From: Phoronis australis
Lineage: Eukaryota > Phoronida > Phoronidae
Reading direction: 5' to 3'
DNA length: 64,000 nt
Assembly (NCBI GenBank): GCA_002633005.1
Contig: NMRA01000685.1
Span: 124,001 to 188,000, forward strand
Shown: positions 1 to 15,000 of the stretch, piece after piece
Layout of the letters: each line of letters starts with the position of its first letter
Numbering within the stretch: position 1 is the stretch's first letter
Made by a program: the position numbers and the translations under genes
The notes under the pieces: generated by a model
What the model was told of the DNA's origin: nothing
Database searches by the model: none
Seen by the model: only the letters and a program-made list of their open reading frames with translations

Positions 1-3000
1 GAACTGTTTGACGAGTTAGTGGAGTGTGAGGTAGCTATTGTTGTGCCTCACATCAAACTGATCGTAGAGTTTTGTCTTGAGGTGAGTGATGCAGATCACC
101 GATATGGAGACCACTGTATAGGACATTTATGTATGATGGAATTAAGAATATGTCCTTTTGTGTAGACATGTTTTCAGGTGAGAAACTCTCCATGATTCAG
201 GGCTTTGAATTTTTCTCATTTATGAGGATTCCATCTTTTTTGGTTTTCTATTTTCTCTTATTCGAATTCCAGATTTTCGATTTTTTCATTTATTTTTATC
301 GTTATTTTGACTTCATTCATGCGAAAACGTTTATTTCAGTTAAATTTTATAACACAAAATATTTCTATTACACAAGCCTAATAATTTGTGGGATGATAAT
401 CATCGGGAAATTTTCGGCTTTTCTATCATTGGTCAGTCTAAGCCCTGATGATTAGTATTATGGAGAAATAGTGTGTACATAACAAGTGCAACAAAACATA
501 CATTTCACAAGATCTTCATGTTTTGTTAGGCTTTTGTCACACCAGTTGCTCTAAAGTTTTGTCACAATTGTTTGCTTACGTTGTTTCCATTCAGCAGATA
601 GTAAACAAACAACATCATGAATCATAGTTTTGATAAAAATCTTGTCTTGTTAAATTATATTCTTTTGCCGGTTGTGTATTGTTATGTTGCAGTAATTGTT
701 GATGTTGTTTAGAGCACTTACCTCCCAATATGAAGTTAAATAACTATGACTGGTGCACTCAATTCATAAATAGTTCCCCATGGCAGTCTGTCAAGATGTC
801 ACGTGTCAGTGATTGTGGCTGTGAAAGAATTCCATAATTTCAAAATTTTCGTTTTAGGTAAAGCTGTATGCTGTTCATCATCTGTTAGACCTGGGTGTTT
901 GGTTTTATTTAAATTTTAATTGACATGGAGATGACCATTCACTAATACATTCTTCTTGTCAGGTTGCCAGTAATCAGAGCTTGAATGGTAACATCAGAGT
1001 GAAGGTCCTCTCTTTTATTTCCTGGCTGACAAGATTGAAGAAAAAGGTAAACATGTGTCAAAGTCAATAGTGTGTCATGTTCGCATGGAAAAGGGTTTGT
1101 GCTGTTATCGTCTTTCCAGTATATAATTTTGAGACAAACATTTCACCTGTCGGTTCTTTGTTGCTGTGATCAGTCATGTATTGCAGTACCTTAGCACTTT
1201 TAGTGATTAAATACCTAAGGTGCAGAAGTGCCCAATACTGTAAAGGTTGACAGTAGACCTGGTCTACATGTTGAGGTACATGGACTATTCATTTTCTGAT
1301 TTTACTACGACAGTTTGTTCCATGTGCACCTTATTAAATCACTCACACACTCGTGAGCTCTTGTAACAAAATAAAATAAACATGTAAAAGACCTGGTGGT
1401 TCTGAAGTTAGGATAACTTCTTTGCCGATTTTCAATGAGAAGAGGTTTTGTAAACCTTTTTTTACTTCTGTTGGCATACCACAGAATTTATATTTAGTTA
1501 GTAATTTCAAGTATCTGCTTTGAGGGGCCTTTTTATCAGTGTTTTGGGACGCTTTAGTTATAACTGCTAAATGTTAGGAATCTCATTGCAGTCAATTCTC
1601 AAGTACAAGCTTGTCAAGCCCATACTGAACGTGCTGTTCCCAATATTGTGCACACCCCCTGAAGATGAGTCTGATACTGAGCTGGACGAAGACATTAATG
1701 AGGGGCAGTCCCCTGGATCAGCCTCGAGTCAGGTAAGGAGTTGAATAAATTATCTGGAACAATATTCGATGTTTTTGAGTAGTCTGGTCATCTTAAATCG
1801 TCATAATAGGAACACAGTCCTGTTCACTTTCAAGTCAATGGCCATCTTTATTCAAAGTAGTCTGGTTTTCTATATGCTTTGATGCATATTATGTTTTCAA
1901 TAAGTTACATTTGGTTGGGGTTGAAACCAATCCCAATACGTTTATTCTAACTGTTATCAACAGTATATTTCAAGCTTTACTAAATTTTCTTTCAGAAAGC
2001 ACCAGCTGCTTTTGCACAGCAGGTATTTTTATCAGTTGACTGAACTTTCTGTTGTTTATGTTTTAGTTATTTTGCATTAAGAGTTGACTGAATTGTTATT
2101 GTATTTCACACTTAATTGTTATTGTTATTTCACCCTTTACTCAGATTATTTGTGCTAGAGTCTTTGGGTTGCGGGTTTGATTTAAACATGTTTTTGTTGA
2201 AAATGGTGTTGCAGCGCCCAAGTTTTATTGCCTTCATTTACGTTTGTTCAGCACTGCTCTACAGCCTGCTTCTCAACCTGCCTGCCAGTGTTAATGGGAT
2301 TATGTAACAATTGTCTTTTTGACTGCCAAGTTGTCTTATGACATATAAGCTTAATGTTTGGTTTTACCAGTGTGTGTACGTGTTTCTTGCAGGTGATTGA
2401 CGTGATGGCTCTTCATTTACCTCCTGAGAAGATCGTACCACTTGTGGTGAGTTGCACGGATTGTATTCTGAAAATGGTGAAAAATTTTAAGCAATTGTTG
2501 GTTCATACATAGAATGCTGACATACCCTTAAAGTGCTTAAAATCACCAATTTCACATCACCAACACCAAAAAACAACCCTCAATCAGTTGTCAAATTAGA
2601 ACCCCGGCAAACACTATCTGACCATGTGTTAATTAATAGCTGATCTCAAGTTATGAGCATTTATTGGTAGAAACATACTACATAAAAGCGGCACAACCAG
2701 TCACGGTAATTGTCATCCTCCATTATGTTTAGTGTGAAAAGTCATCAGAAATTGCTGCTCGTTCTCCCATGGGTTATGTTATAATAAGGAATGGCGAGGC
2801 GTTACATTTGTGGTGGTTGTAATAATTTATTGTTTGACTACGCTGTGGTTCTTTTCACTTTCCCGCGGGACATCGGAGAATCTGCAGTATGGCACAAGTT
2901 TTTACAAGAAGTTCACATGTTCGTGTACATGACTGAGGAGTGCTGGGTACATTTACACGTCACGCTCATGCCTGTGGAGCTAAGAAACTTTCAATTAAAG

Positions 3001-6000
3001 TTGCTTTTCTTCGTTTTTGGTTTATTGAATTCAGGATTGTGATATATGCAGTCCTATAAAATAAGGATTAATGATGCTGACAATGGAGTTCCATTTCAAA
3101 ACAAGGTAAATGTTGGTTTTAAGCTCTTTCATAGTGTTCATTGGAGTAGGTTACACTGTAAGTGAACTTCAGAATGACCTGTTGGTGAAATGTGTCATAA
3201 GTTCAACTCTTCAGTTGGTATTTCGACTTCAATTAATTTCCTGTTTCGAGAATAATTAATGAGAAAACTCTATTTAAAGCAAATTGCTCAATTTTCATAG
3301 TAGACTTGACTTATATTTTCTCACAGCTACAATTTGTTGAGCCAGCCATACAGAGCAGCCAGCCATTTGAACGACGAGCCGCCTACTTTGCTCTAGCTGT
3401 ATGTGCTGAAGGGTGTGCTGATTTCATTAAAAGCCAGTAGGTGTCACCTTCTTTTATGGAATTTGTTGCTGTCCACTTTAATTTCAAGACTCCTAAGTAT
3501 GGTATACTTGACTTTATTACTAGGTTGGTGAACATAAAAGCAGTGATCCTTGTAATTGATGGGAGAGACTTCTGCTTGTTGATGTATGGTGGTCTTGTGA
3601 TTCTTAGTGAAGAAGTTTTGGTCACAGTTTCTATAAGCCTTGATTCCAAGATTGGCATGTAATCCGTCTGTCTGTTCAGGTATTGTTTTCAACGTATTCA
3701 AGCAGGTGGTCTCTTTCTCACCACAGGAAAACACGAATCGTTTGAATCTAGAACAACCCTATTGTTGACTGCCTGTTGACATATGTCTAATCAGTGTGCT
3801 CTTTGATGGTTCTAAACACGAGCCTCCAAAGGGGTGTCACTAAAATCACATGACCATCATATAGTGTTGATTTGGTTGTCATTGGAAGTCTCCTCAATGG
3901 ATACGCTACGTCATCTGGGCTGCCAGAATGCACAACTTATTGAGTGACAGGTAGCCACGTCTGCTGCTCTGTGGCTCTAATGAGCCTGGTCATTGTCAGT
4001 TGCAAAATCTAGTTTATTTCATATTAATGTAGTAACTGTTTGTTCCATGTCCAATAAGTTTCATGTGAACGTACTGATTGTTGGTGCGAAATCCAACAAG
4101 TTTCAAGTTAACTTTCTAATTGGTGCTTCAAAATCCAATAAATTTGAATGTGAATGTACTCACTATTGGTCGGAAATCCAATTTGTTTCATATAGTTAGT
4201 CTGAAATGGAATTAGTTTGATATTAACCTACTAATTGTTAGTCGGAAGTCTATTTGTTTCCATATTAACACACTAATTGTTAGTTAAAAATCTGATCAGT
4301 TTCATATTAATTGTATTCTGACTACTGGTTAACTGACACCCTTGATTTTATGAAATAAATATTGGCTATGAGCAGCCATGGCTTTCTTGAGTTGATTCTC
4401 ATATATTGTATTTGTTTACTGCACAGGCATCTGAAGTCTGCTGTTGGATGCGTGTGTCAAGGTATGAAAGACGACCACCCTGCTGTGAGATCAGCGGCTC
4501 TGTTTGCACTGGGACAGTTCTCGGAGCATTTACAGGTGAGTATTGTTGGTGAGCTGGTCACAGTTCATGTTGCTATGTCTCTGTTGCTATCCAGCTATCG
4601 CACAGGTCTTCAGAGGTCCTAAATCTATTTTTGTGTTTAACCATGGAAGTATGCATTTAGTGTCAACCAAAAGACCTGTTGTCTTGTTCTAAACGAGGTT
4701 CTTTTGGTACAGTGAATATTTATAAAACGGTCACAAGAAGTTCATTTCTATGTCAAAAATCATGTGAGTATAGATAGATGCATTTGCACACTAGCTAAAG
4801 CTTTGCTGCTATAATTAGAGCATCGTTGCAGTTGCATATTTTTAAGCCAGAGTTGAGTGGTTTTACTTCATGCTCCTTGGCCCCCTTTGTCAATGATTGC
4901 ATCCCTGGTCTTAACTAGGACTATTGCATCCCAGATTTTTTCTAGCACACAGTTCAGACGAGTGTTTTATGAAGATGGTGGATAACAGGGAATACGAACT
5001 ATGGTCAAGTTAATGCCAGTTGCTGTGTTTCATTGATAGATACAGAGTATTGATAATTTACGATGAAGTCATGAGCCTTTGGCAACCTAAGCAATGACCG
5101 GTGACATTATTTACTTAAAAGGACTTTGATCTCTTTGTCTATTACTCCAGCCAGAGATTAGTGATTTTGCCTCGACTATCTTGCCTCTATTGTTTGACTA
5201 TCTGGGCCAAGTAAGCCAGAGATCTGAAGAAAGGACTGCTATAGACAAAACCTACTACGCTCTGGAAATGTTCTGTGAAAATCTCGGTAAGGACTGATGC
5301 AGTGCCGTTATTTCAGGGTTGTCTTAAAGTGTCATCCGTTTTCGAAATATCTTGTGTAGTAACCAGTGGTCTAAGGTTTTTTTAAGTTAGATATTTATTT
5401 GCAGTGGAATGGCAGTTGGTTCTTTGTCTTATGTATTCTGGAGTGTGATTAATAAAGTCTTCCTGTAAGCCACTTTAGTGTCATAGTGTGTACTAGGTAC
5501 CACTGTGTTAGGCCATTACTTGTTACATATGGTGTGTGATTAATAAAGTCTTCCTGTAAGCCACTTTAGTGTCATAGTGTGTACTAGGTACCACTGCGTT
5601 AGGCCATTCGTTGTTACATATGGTGTGTTTTTTCTTAATAGAAACTTCCTGTATTTCTATGTCAGTGACATATTTTATTTTTTATAGTTGCGTGTCTTTG
5701 TATCAGTATGCTTTGATTTATCTGATCAGGTGAAAACATCAGTAGTTATCTCCCCTCGTTGATGCAGCACACTCTGCTTGTGCTGGGCACCGAGTCCTCA
5801 AGTCTACACCTGAAGGAACTGGCCATAAGCAGCATTGGAGCAATGGGTGAGGCGGACACTAAAACAAAATAGACTTGAACACCATATAGCAATGTGCATA
5901 AAGCATGAACTCTTGAGCTCGTGAGCATTAATTTGCTGATGACTCGACTTGAAAGTTGACCAGTCACATTGCATGCCATTTAAAACTTATCTTGAGACGT

Positions 6001-9000
6001 GGCACATGTTTGGGCAGTTTCCTAGTCGCGTCTTCTGTTTGTGTTGCCATGCTCTTGGTTTAAAGATATTTGGCTCTAGTTATGGAGGCTTATTTTGATC
6101 GTTTGTGATCTGCTTGTTTTCTGACATAATAGGCATGTCGTTCACATATCTGTCTTGGAATGGGTTGAAGCACTTTTCGATGTGAGTTTGCAACTTTTAA
6201 ATGTTGCCCAGGTCAACTTAACGTGAATTATTCAAACTTTTTAAATTCATTAAAAATCATTTGGTTGATATTAAATGGGGCACTTGCCTCTTTGACCTTG
6301 AATGTGGTGTTTTGTGATCTCATATAATTTCATTTCTTTGTTGACCCATTGCTACTCATGACCTCAAATCCTTTGTATTGCTCCAGCCAGTGCTGCCAAG
6401 ATGGCGCTGGTGCCCTACTTCAGTGACATCATGGGCCATCTTAAGAACTACTTGACTGTAGGTCAACTGGAGGACACTGTACCAGTACAGCTGCAAGCAT
6501 TAGGTATGTTTAATGAATCACTGCAAAGTGTGTGTAATCTCTGGTAAAACCCTGAGGTTAAAATGACATGGAATTCTTTGCCTGTGGACTGACTCCCAAG
6601 CAAAGCGCATTAAGACATTCCAACACACTATTCATGGTTGGTGAATTCTTCTGTATTACCTTGAATGTGATGTCTGATGGCCTTTCAACAGACTTTTCAA
6701 AAGTACTCCTGCACGTCCCAGCTAACAGAGCTTTGTGAGAAATTGTCTTCTAAATGTAAAGTCTAGTTTGATTTCTTTCTACTTAATAGGTGTATTGCAA
6801 ATTTTAGGCATTCTGTACAAAAAAAAAAACACTTCAACATCCAGTTCTGTCGTGGTATTCACATTCTGTCGTGGTATTCACATTTTTCATGGTACTAACT
6901 AATTGCGATTATTTTGAACACACAAGGTTCAGTGAAGGCGTCTCTTTTTATCATTATTTTGATTTTATTCATGCAAAAACATTTATTTCAGTTAAATTTT
7001 ACAACACAAAAAAATATTTCTTTCACACAAGCCTGTTTGTGGAGCGNTTGTTGACCCATTGCTACTCATGACCTCTAATCTTTTGTATTGCTCCAGCCAG
7101 TGCTGCCAAGATGGCGCTGGTGCCCTATTTCAGTGACATCATGGGCCATCTTAAGAACTACTTGACTGTAGGTCAACTGGAGGACACTGTACCAGTACAG
7201 CTGCAAGCATTAGGTATGTTTAATGAATCACTGCAAAGTGTGTGTAATCTCTGGTAAAACCCTGAGTTTAAAATGACATGGAATTCTTTGCATGAGGACT
7301 GACTCCCAAGCAAAGCGCATTAAGACATTCCAACACACTATTCATGGTTGGTGAATTCTTCTGTATTACCTTGAATGTGATGTCTGATGGCCTTTCAACA
7401 GACTTTTCAAAAGTACTCCTGCACGTCCCAGCTAACAGAGCTTTGTGAGAAATTGTCTTCTAAATGTAAAGTCTAGTTTGATTTCTTTCTACTTAATAGG
7501 TGTATTGCAAATTTTAGGCATTCTGTACAAAAAAAAACACTTCAACATCCAGTTCTGTCGTGGTATTCACATTCTGTCGTGGTATTCACATTCTGTCGTG
7601 GTATTCACATTCTGTCGTGGTATTCACATTTTTCATGGTGCTAACTAATTGCGATTATTTTGAACACACAAGATTCAGTGAAGGTGTCTCTTTTTATCAT
7701 TATTTTGATTTTATTCATGCAAAAACATTATTTTATTTCAGTTAAATTTTACAACACAAAAAATATTTCTTTCACACAAGCCTGTTTGTGGAGCGATACA
7801 TCACCTGGAAAATTTTGTCATTGGTTATTCCAAGCCCTGAAGTTTACAAAATATCATTTTCAACTCATCCCTACAGGTTTGAGTTTGATAGTTTCATTAT
7901 TTTACCGATGCATTCACAGGTAGACTAGTTTGTCGCTCTGCTCTGTTATTGTGATTATAATGTTACTAAACGTTGGTCGATTGAAAGTTAATTCTTTGTG
8001 GTAAAAACTTCATGTTTCCGTTAGATACTTTGGGTATCCTGGTCCGTACACTGGGAAGTCAACACTTTCTTCCACTGTGCCCGGAGTGTGTTCAGATGGG
8101 ACTGGACTTGCTGGAGATTCATACAGATCCTGACCTGCGCAGATGTGTGTAAGTTGGCTGTTGGTTGATTCTCAACCAGGTTTTCATTGAATAATGCAGC
8201 AATGCATAACAACGAATTGAAATTGATTGCAGCTGCATATATTCTATCAAAGGGTTTTGATTTTACTCGGTTATGTAATGCTTTGTTCATTTTCATGAAA
8301 AACTCTCAGTGACTCGAACTCGGTGTGATTTTCAGCTATCTACTTTTTCAGTTATGGGTTGTTCTCAGCTGTGTCCAGTATCAAAGAGTTCTCGCTGGAG
8401 CCTTACATAGCTTCTATAGTGCGCCACCTGGTGGAAGCAGTGCAATCGTCGGAGGGAATAATAGTAAGTGCGCCTTCTACAATACGTTGAAGCACGATGT
8501 AGACTTTTAAGCATCACTTGTCTTTTACTATACCCTGTTTGAAAGTGTTTGTAGTATTATATAGCTCAGTCTGTTTTGCATTATCTTATATCTAGTTACC
8601 ATCAGTCTTCTCTCAAAAATAGTGAGTGTCGCTCTACTTGGCTATTTTCTTTTTGAACTTCCTGGGTTGTCATGTGACTTAGAACTGACCTGGTTAATTT
8701 TCAAGTCAAATCAATGGCAATACTATGTTTTTGTTATGACATGAGGTCCATGCTTTGTGTGCGGTGTTCCAAACGTTATTCATGGTCCTGTGGCTAGTTG
8801 CATGAAGCAGTTCTAATAAGGACTGGACTATGTTCCCTAGATTTTCAGCACATTTGTAGACATTGTACAAACATTAATTTTACTTTCTTTTGCTATTTTG
8901 TCTTCATTGCTCTGAGTAAACTCTTAATATATCATGTTGAATTCTCAATATTATTGGAAATTAATGGCGACTATGTCCTCAAATTAAGAACATTGCCTGA

Positions 9001-12000
9001 GAAGGTCCCTCTTTATGGGGGCGTAAGTCCTAAAATTAGTCTAAAAATGCACTGCAAATTTAGGGAATATAGCTGATTGGGAACCAAGTTTTAGCTTTAT
9101 CTTGAATTCTTGGTATTATTATAAACAAATAGCGACTGCGTCCTTAAATTAGGGGCGTTGCCTGAAAAGTTCCCTATTTTTGTTCAATAAAATTAAAATT
9201 CCTCTAATATGACATTTTCTAATAATATTTCTGAAACTCGAGCCCTGAAAAGGAGTAAATCCTTAAAGGCCATTAATGCATTCAATCTATTTATTTTCTG
9301 CCTATTTTACATTTTCCACCTCATTGTACTTGACACGGAACATAACTCCTCAGGTCCAAATATCAAAACTCGAAAAATTTGGTTTATTAGTGAACTGTTT
9401 TGTTCATGTGTTTATGAAAACGCCTCTCCTTAGCACTGTTGACTTAGTGCATGTGCTACACTTGAGGTCAGAAGGTCTAAATGAAATGTTTATGCTTATG
9501 GTTAAAAACAAATACAACATCACTTCAATCACTGTTTTGTGACAGATTTGTAGCGCTTGTTCAGGAATCATGAAATGGTTATAGTGTTTTGTGACAGATT
9601 TGTAGCGCTTGTTCAGGAATCATGAAATGGTAACGTAATATAACGTAATAGTGTTTTTGGGAAGAAATGAAGCGAAATTAACAAGTTGCAAAAAATATTC
9701 ATTGCAAGAAATGTAATGCGTTGATAGACCTGAAAAGGTCCCTATATTCTTAGAAAATGCCACAGGAGCTCGCAACAAAGATCTAGTAATGGAAAAGTAT
9801 AACTAAATCTACAAATGCGCCGAAAATTTAGGGAACATACCTGAATCTCAATTGGGACCATTTCATGCAACCGGCAACTGGTGTTTTATGTTTAGGTGGA
9901 CTTGATGTGTGTTTACATTTTCTGCGATGCTGATAATAAACCGAAACTTCGATTATTACTATTATCTTTGTTTACCTATGCTCTGATTTTAAAGTTCATA
10001 ATCATATTTTGGTCTAAAATAAATGGGAAAAATCTGTTGTGAAGTATTGGCAGATCTGTTTAGTTCACGGAATGAAGGATATTCATAGAATGGCGTTGTT
10101 GAAGCGTTATGTTGAGTACAGTGTTTATTACTACTGCAGTCATCAGCTGTCCTCCAATTTTGTTTTTGCAGGCTCATTATGATGAAGAAGACAACAAACT
10201 ATTTCAGTTTTTTGATGAAGATGACGTGGAAGATGAGGAAGAAGACGGGGAAGAAGTTCAGGGGTAAGATGGGTGGAGGAGTATTTTTGAGAAATAAATC
10301 ATGTGTTCTTTCTTTCAGATATGTTCAATATTCTCTCTGGCATTTGCACCGACACTAATAAAGCCGTGAGTCTGTTGGGAAGGCTATGAATGGCCGTCAT
10401 AAATACTGCTTTGCATTTGTTTTAATGGGGTGTGATCATATTTGACTAATTACGATGGTGTTGGTTTGAAATTTTGCAAGTAAATGATTATTGAAAATAA
10501 TGAAATGTTACAAGGAAGATTTAGTTGCTTTGTTACACGTCATATATCTTGGATAAGGACAGAAATCTTTTCAGACTTAACTCTAGGTCACGTGATGTGA
10601 CCAACTTACGGTGTGTATGGAGACTAGTAATGCTTACATATACCATATCACCTCATTTATAACAGCGTAATTGTAGTAATGACATTTCTTTTTACAGCTT
10701 CAGTGTGGAGAATGCTTATTTAGAAGAAAAACAAGATGCTTGCAGTGCACTAGGGGAAATAGCAATAAATAGCAGGTAAACAGCCTGCTATCTTTGTCAT
10801 TGTCAACCTTTTAGTAGCTTTGTTCAAAAACTGCAGTGTTTACCTAAACGGCATTTTGTTTTTCGTGGCTACCCGTATAATTTCTTAAGCACAGTTTATT
10901 TGTTAGTCAAATATGCGAGTTATCGGGGACGACTAAAATTGACTTCAATAAGGTGACAAATCTTTATTGGCCATTTTTCGTGCTTCTGATTTTCAATGCA
11001 TTTTGCAGTTTGAACATTGATTTCTCTTTTTTGCATGAATCCATTTGCATGAAACGATGCACACTTATTTTATGGTGTCTCAAATTTTTTATCTTCTTTC
11101 AAACAAACGAGATATCAATCATTTAAAAGGAAGGACTTGAGATGTTGCTTATTTGAAAAAGGTCTGTCATTGTGAGATTTTTGCATCTACAGAACGCACC
11201 CATGGTTTAACCATCCCTGCCCAAGCACTTTTTAAAGTTTCTTACACCGTATTGCTTGCTTTATTCAGAGTATAAAATGTTTTTGAAAAACAGTATGATC
11301 GCTACTGACCACCGTTCTCTCATTTATGCTTTGCTAGCACCTTTATGATGCCTTACCTGGAGGACTCCTTCCGTATTGTCTTGCCTCTCCTTGAACATCT
11401 GTCACCAGAGGTCAGGCGGGAGGCAGTCACCTGCTGCAGTAAGATATGTGCTGCCACCTACCAAGTGGTGCAAGTAACACAGTCTGAAGAAACAAATCAA
11501 GGTACTTGTTTTTGCACATGTGTTCACAGCAACAGATTTAGTAAAAGCAGGGTTACGTAATCACATGTGGCTCATTGCCAAGTCTAACCCAGTGACATCT
11601 GTTGGATTAGTTTTTACTATAGACAGATTCAATTATGAAAACTCCGAATTCCTGGGGAGGGACATATTGTAGTCACGATATTAATTCACCATTACACACG
11701 TCAGATAAACACAGAGTCTGCACAGATAAACAAGCCATCTCAGCTGGTGTGCATGCTGTTGTTTATTTAGTAGCAATAGAAAGACTAAAAGTTTTAAACA
11801 TTTTGAATACCATTATTCCAGTGTCATTCACAAAATCAGGGGATAACGTCTACTTGATTGTCTTTGCTTGTGAACCTGCGTACTGATCTGATCAGAGATG
11901 AAGATTTGGGAGGCATGAACTAACTTACAGAGTCTTTGTATTGCCCATTCAAAGTGGTAACATGTACTGTTTCGTGTAGGGAAAGTTGATATACACATTG

Positions 12001-15000
12001 AGAAATTGCAATTCATTCCACAGGTGTATATGAGGCAAAGCATGCTCGTATAATTGTATATGGTTCAAAGATGATAAGCTTGGAAAGACAACCAAAAGTA
12101 CTTCAACAGACAAATCAGTAAATGCCTTACAAATGTCGATTCTCTTAGCCTTAACTTCATATACGTGGTGTTCAAGAAATTTCTGAAAGTATTTGTACGC
12201 ATCTGGGCACCAGTTTGCTCAACATAAATCTCACTGTATGGTGTATCTGCAGCAGTGAAGCCATTGTCAGTTCTGTGCAAAACTAATTTTGCTTAGTCCA
12301 TCACAAAACACAATTGCATTTGCATGTAATATTCCCTCTGGCCTTTGACTGGGTAGCAGCATTATTGTTGAACACATCATACTTATTTGATGATACAAGT
12401 TCATATAAGGTAGACCATGGTGTTGGAACTTGGCAATAATCTATTTACTACCTCCACCTTTATCACCTCCTATTTTAATTTGAATTTCATCCTGTGGCAT
12501 GCCATCTTTCCAATGTAAAAGGCCATGATGATCATATTCAAATAGATTCCTACCAACTCCGTTAAATCTGTACAATACTCAAAGGGTGTTTATAATTATG
12601 CCATTCACACTGTTGGGATTTTCAATGTCCCAAAACTCGAAATGTCTGTTTGCATGCAATACTCCCCATCACCTCGCTCAGAATTTTATCTCATTTTTTC
12701 AGCAAGTTCACAATACCAATCATTTTCAGCATCTGCTTGATTTTTCTTTTTTTGGCTCCAAGTAATGTTGGCATGATTGTATTGCAAGTCCTAATCTTGC
12801 AGAAATTTTCGTTGACTGCACACTTATGCCGTTTTTTTCGCAAATAACGTTTCTGCATTTTCTTTGACAACATTCTCATCCCTGATGGGTCATTGTCTCC
12901 ATTCATCAACAGAATCAATCTCACGTGTCCTTTTCTTCTTTAGATGAGATAGATCGAGGGATGATTGTTTTCTCGATTTGGTGGCTTTAGTGAAATTGGT
13001 GGGCGTCAAGTGAAATAGATGGCATTTAATTTAAGCACGTGTTGTGATTTGTTGATTTAAATATTTAATTGCTGCAATCTTAACAGGTGAAGGAATCATA
13101 ATGCTGAAGTATACTTATAGTACATGTGTACTAATTCGAATATAGTTATATGACGTAACATGGTATTACGATAACATTTTTACATTCCTGTCCTTTTGTT
13201 TTGACTTTCAACACATTGGCATCGCTGGTTTACCATTTCCGTTTGGCAAACTTGCAAAACATGAGTTTTTCTTGCTCTTCTAGCAGTGTGTCATCGCTTT
13301 TTGAAAAAAAATCTCCCACATTGTTTTGCGTTATTGAAATAAAGAACATACAGTTACGTTGAATCTTGTTCCAGGTCTTTCAGCGCTTCTAAAAACCTGT
13401 GTCCCAAAATTTCTTGCCGTCATCAAGTCAGATCTGGACCGCATGGTCGTCATGACAACCTTGGAAGCGCTAAAAACTGTGATTGACAGCTGTAGCAACC
13501 AGTTGGTGTCAGAGTTTATCGACTCGGTGTCAACATGCATCAAATGTGTGTTCCAGCTAAAGGTGGGTAGGGGCTATTTACTCATAATGTCTGATCTTTG
13601 TATATTCTCGATAACCAGGAAATCGACATGTTTTGCGAAAGCGCATGTTTCAAGGGAAACATTTTAGACGTGGACAAACTATATTAAAGATGGTTTTAAC
13701 TTTGGGATTTTGAATTGTTTCTGGTCAAAGAGAAATTTCTGTTAGATCTATGATCATATTTGCAGTCTGTGATCATATAGAAACAGTAATGTTTAAGCAC
13801 TTGTCGAATACAACTGTTAATTACATTTAATGCTACATCGACAGTTTAAATAATCGTTGGTCGCTGTATGTTGTGTTTCTAACAAATGGGGCTATTCGGA
13901 GAATCTCGCGGTGTCGCTTCTGTACTTGTGGTGATTGAATTGCGCATGCGTCGCTGTCTGCATGTAAACAGCTGGTAAAAAGACGAAATTGTTATCAAAA
14001 TACGTCGTCGCTAAGCCTTATTATTGCTATTTTCCCCGGTGCAAGTCTTCGACAGGTGGTCACAAATTCCCAAAAGACCTAAGGTTACTACATTCATGGA
14101 GAATTGCAGTCGAAAGGGTCAACCAAGTGACAAAAAGTTTGTGGATGCCGAAGCCCCGTGAGTGCGCTATGCATGTATTGTATACATCTAGTCTTTCTTC
14201 TATTGTATATGCAAACTGCTTCATGTCTTCCTGATTAGACAATGCTTGCTCCTTTATTGTTTAGTTTGTCTGTTTGATGACAGATGGCTTGTCAGGACCA
14301 GGATGACGGTGGTGATGATGAGGAGCAGGAGGCCGAATATGACGCCATGGTGCTGGAGAACGCGGGTGAGGTGATACCATCTCTTGCCAAAGTAGCTGGT
14401 GGGGCGGCATTTGCACCCTACTTTGCTGGCTTGTTGCCAGTGTTGCTGAAAAAACTGGTGAGAAAAACGAGAGTGTAGACGTCAAATTTATGAATTTTAT
14501 GGTGTTCAAGAATCAATATCATGCATAGTGTAATTCTTGCATTCCTCACTGATTGCTCTTCTATGCCGTGACTTACGAAATAGCGGCACACCTCCTGATA
14601 AGCATGCAGGTCAGCAGCCTCTCTTTTGCTGCTATGGAGATTCACATGTTAGCTTCTGTCTTCTGAATACTTTATATTTTATATCATGTTTAAGTCATAC
14701 CGGGAAATTATTACCGTGGGTTGCAACGGCGATTTAAGGAAGTGGGGTAAGCTGGATAAATATCCTTGGATGCAGGATGTCATATTTCACCCTTTCCTGG
14801 CAGTTCTGAAAGACAAAAGACAGCAAAGCCCATCATGCGCACAGCGCCACCGTTGTGCAATCAATATAATCTTACCTCATGGCCGAGAAGAGTGGGAGTG
14901 CGGAATGGGGGAATTGATCATAGTGAGGCATATTCAAGCACTCTGCAAATTGTCTTCTCAAGAATCCATGGATTAAAATAACCTTTATCTAAAATAAGAT

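Noticed and set aside
2791-3042. 83-codon ORF in an IPO4 intron
   Set aside because: No recognisable motif and lies between two well-placed exons.
7097-7213. True tandem duplication of an IPO4 exon
   Set aside because: The copies are separated by one N and differ like alleles; the second such case would break the frame. Assembly duplication is simpler.
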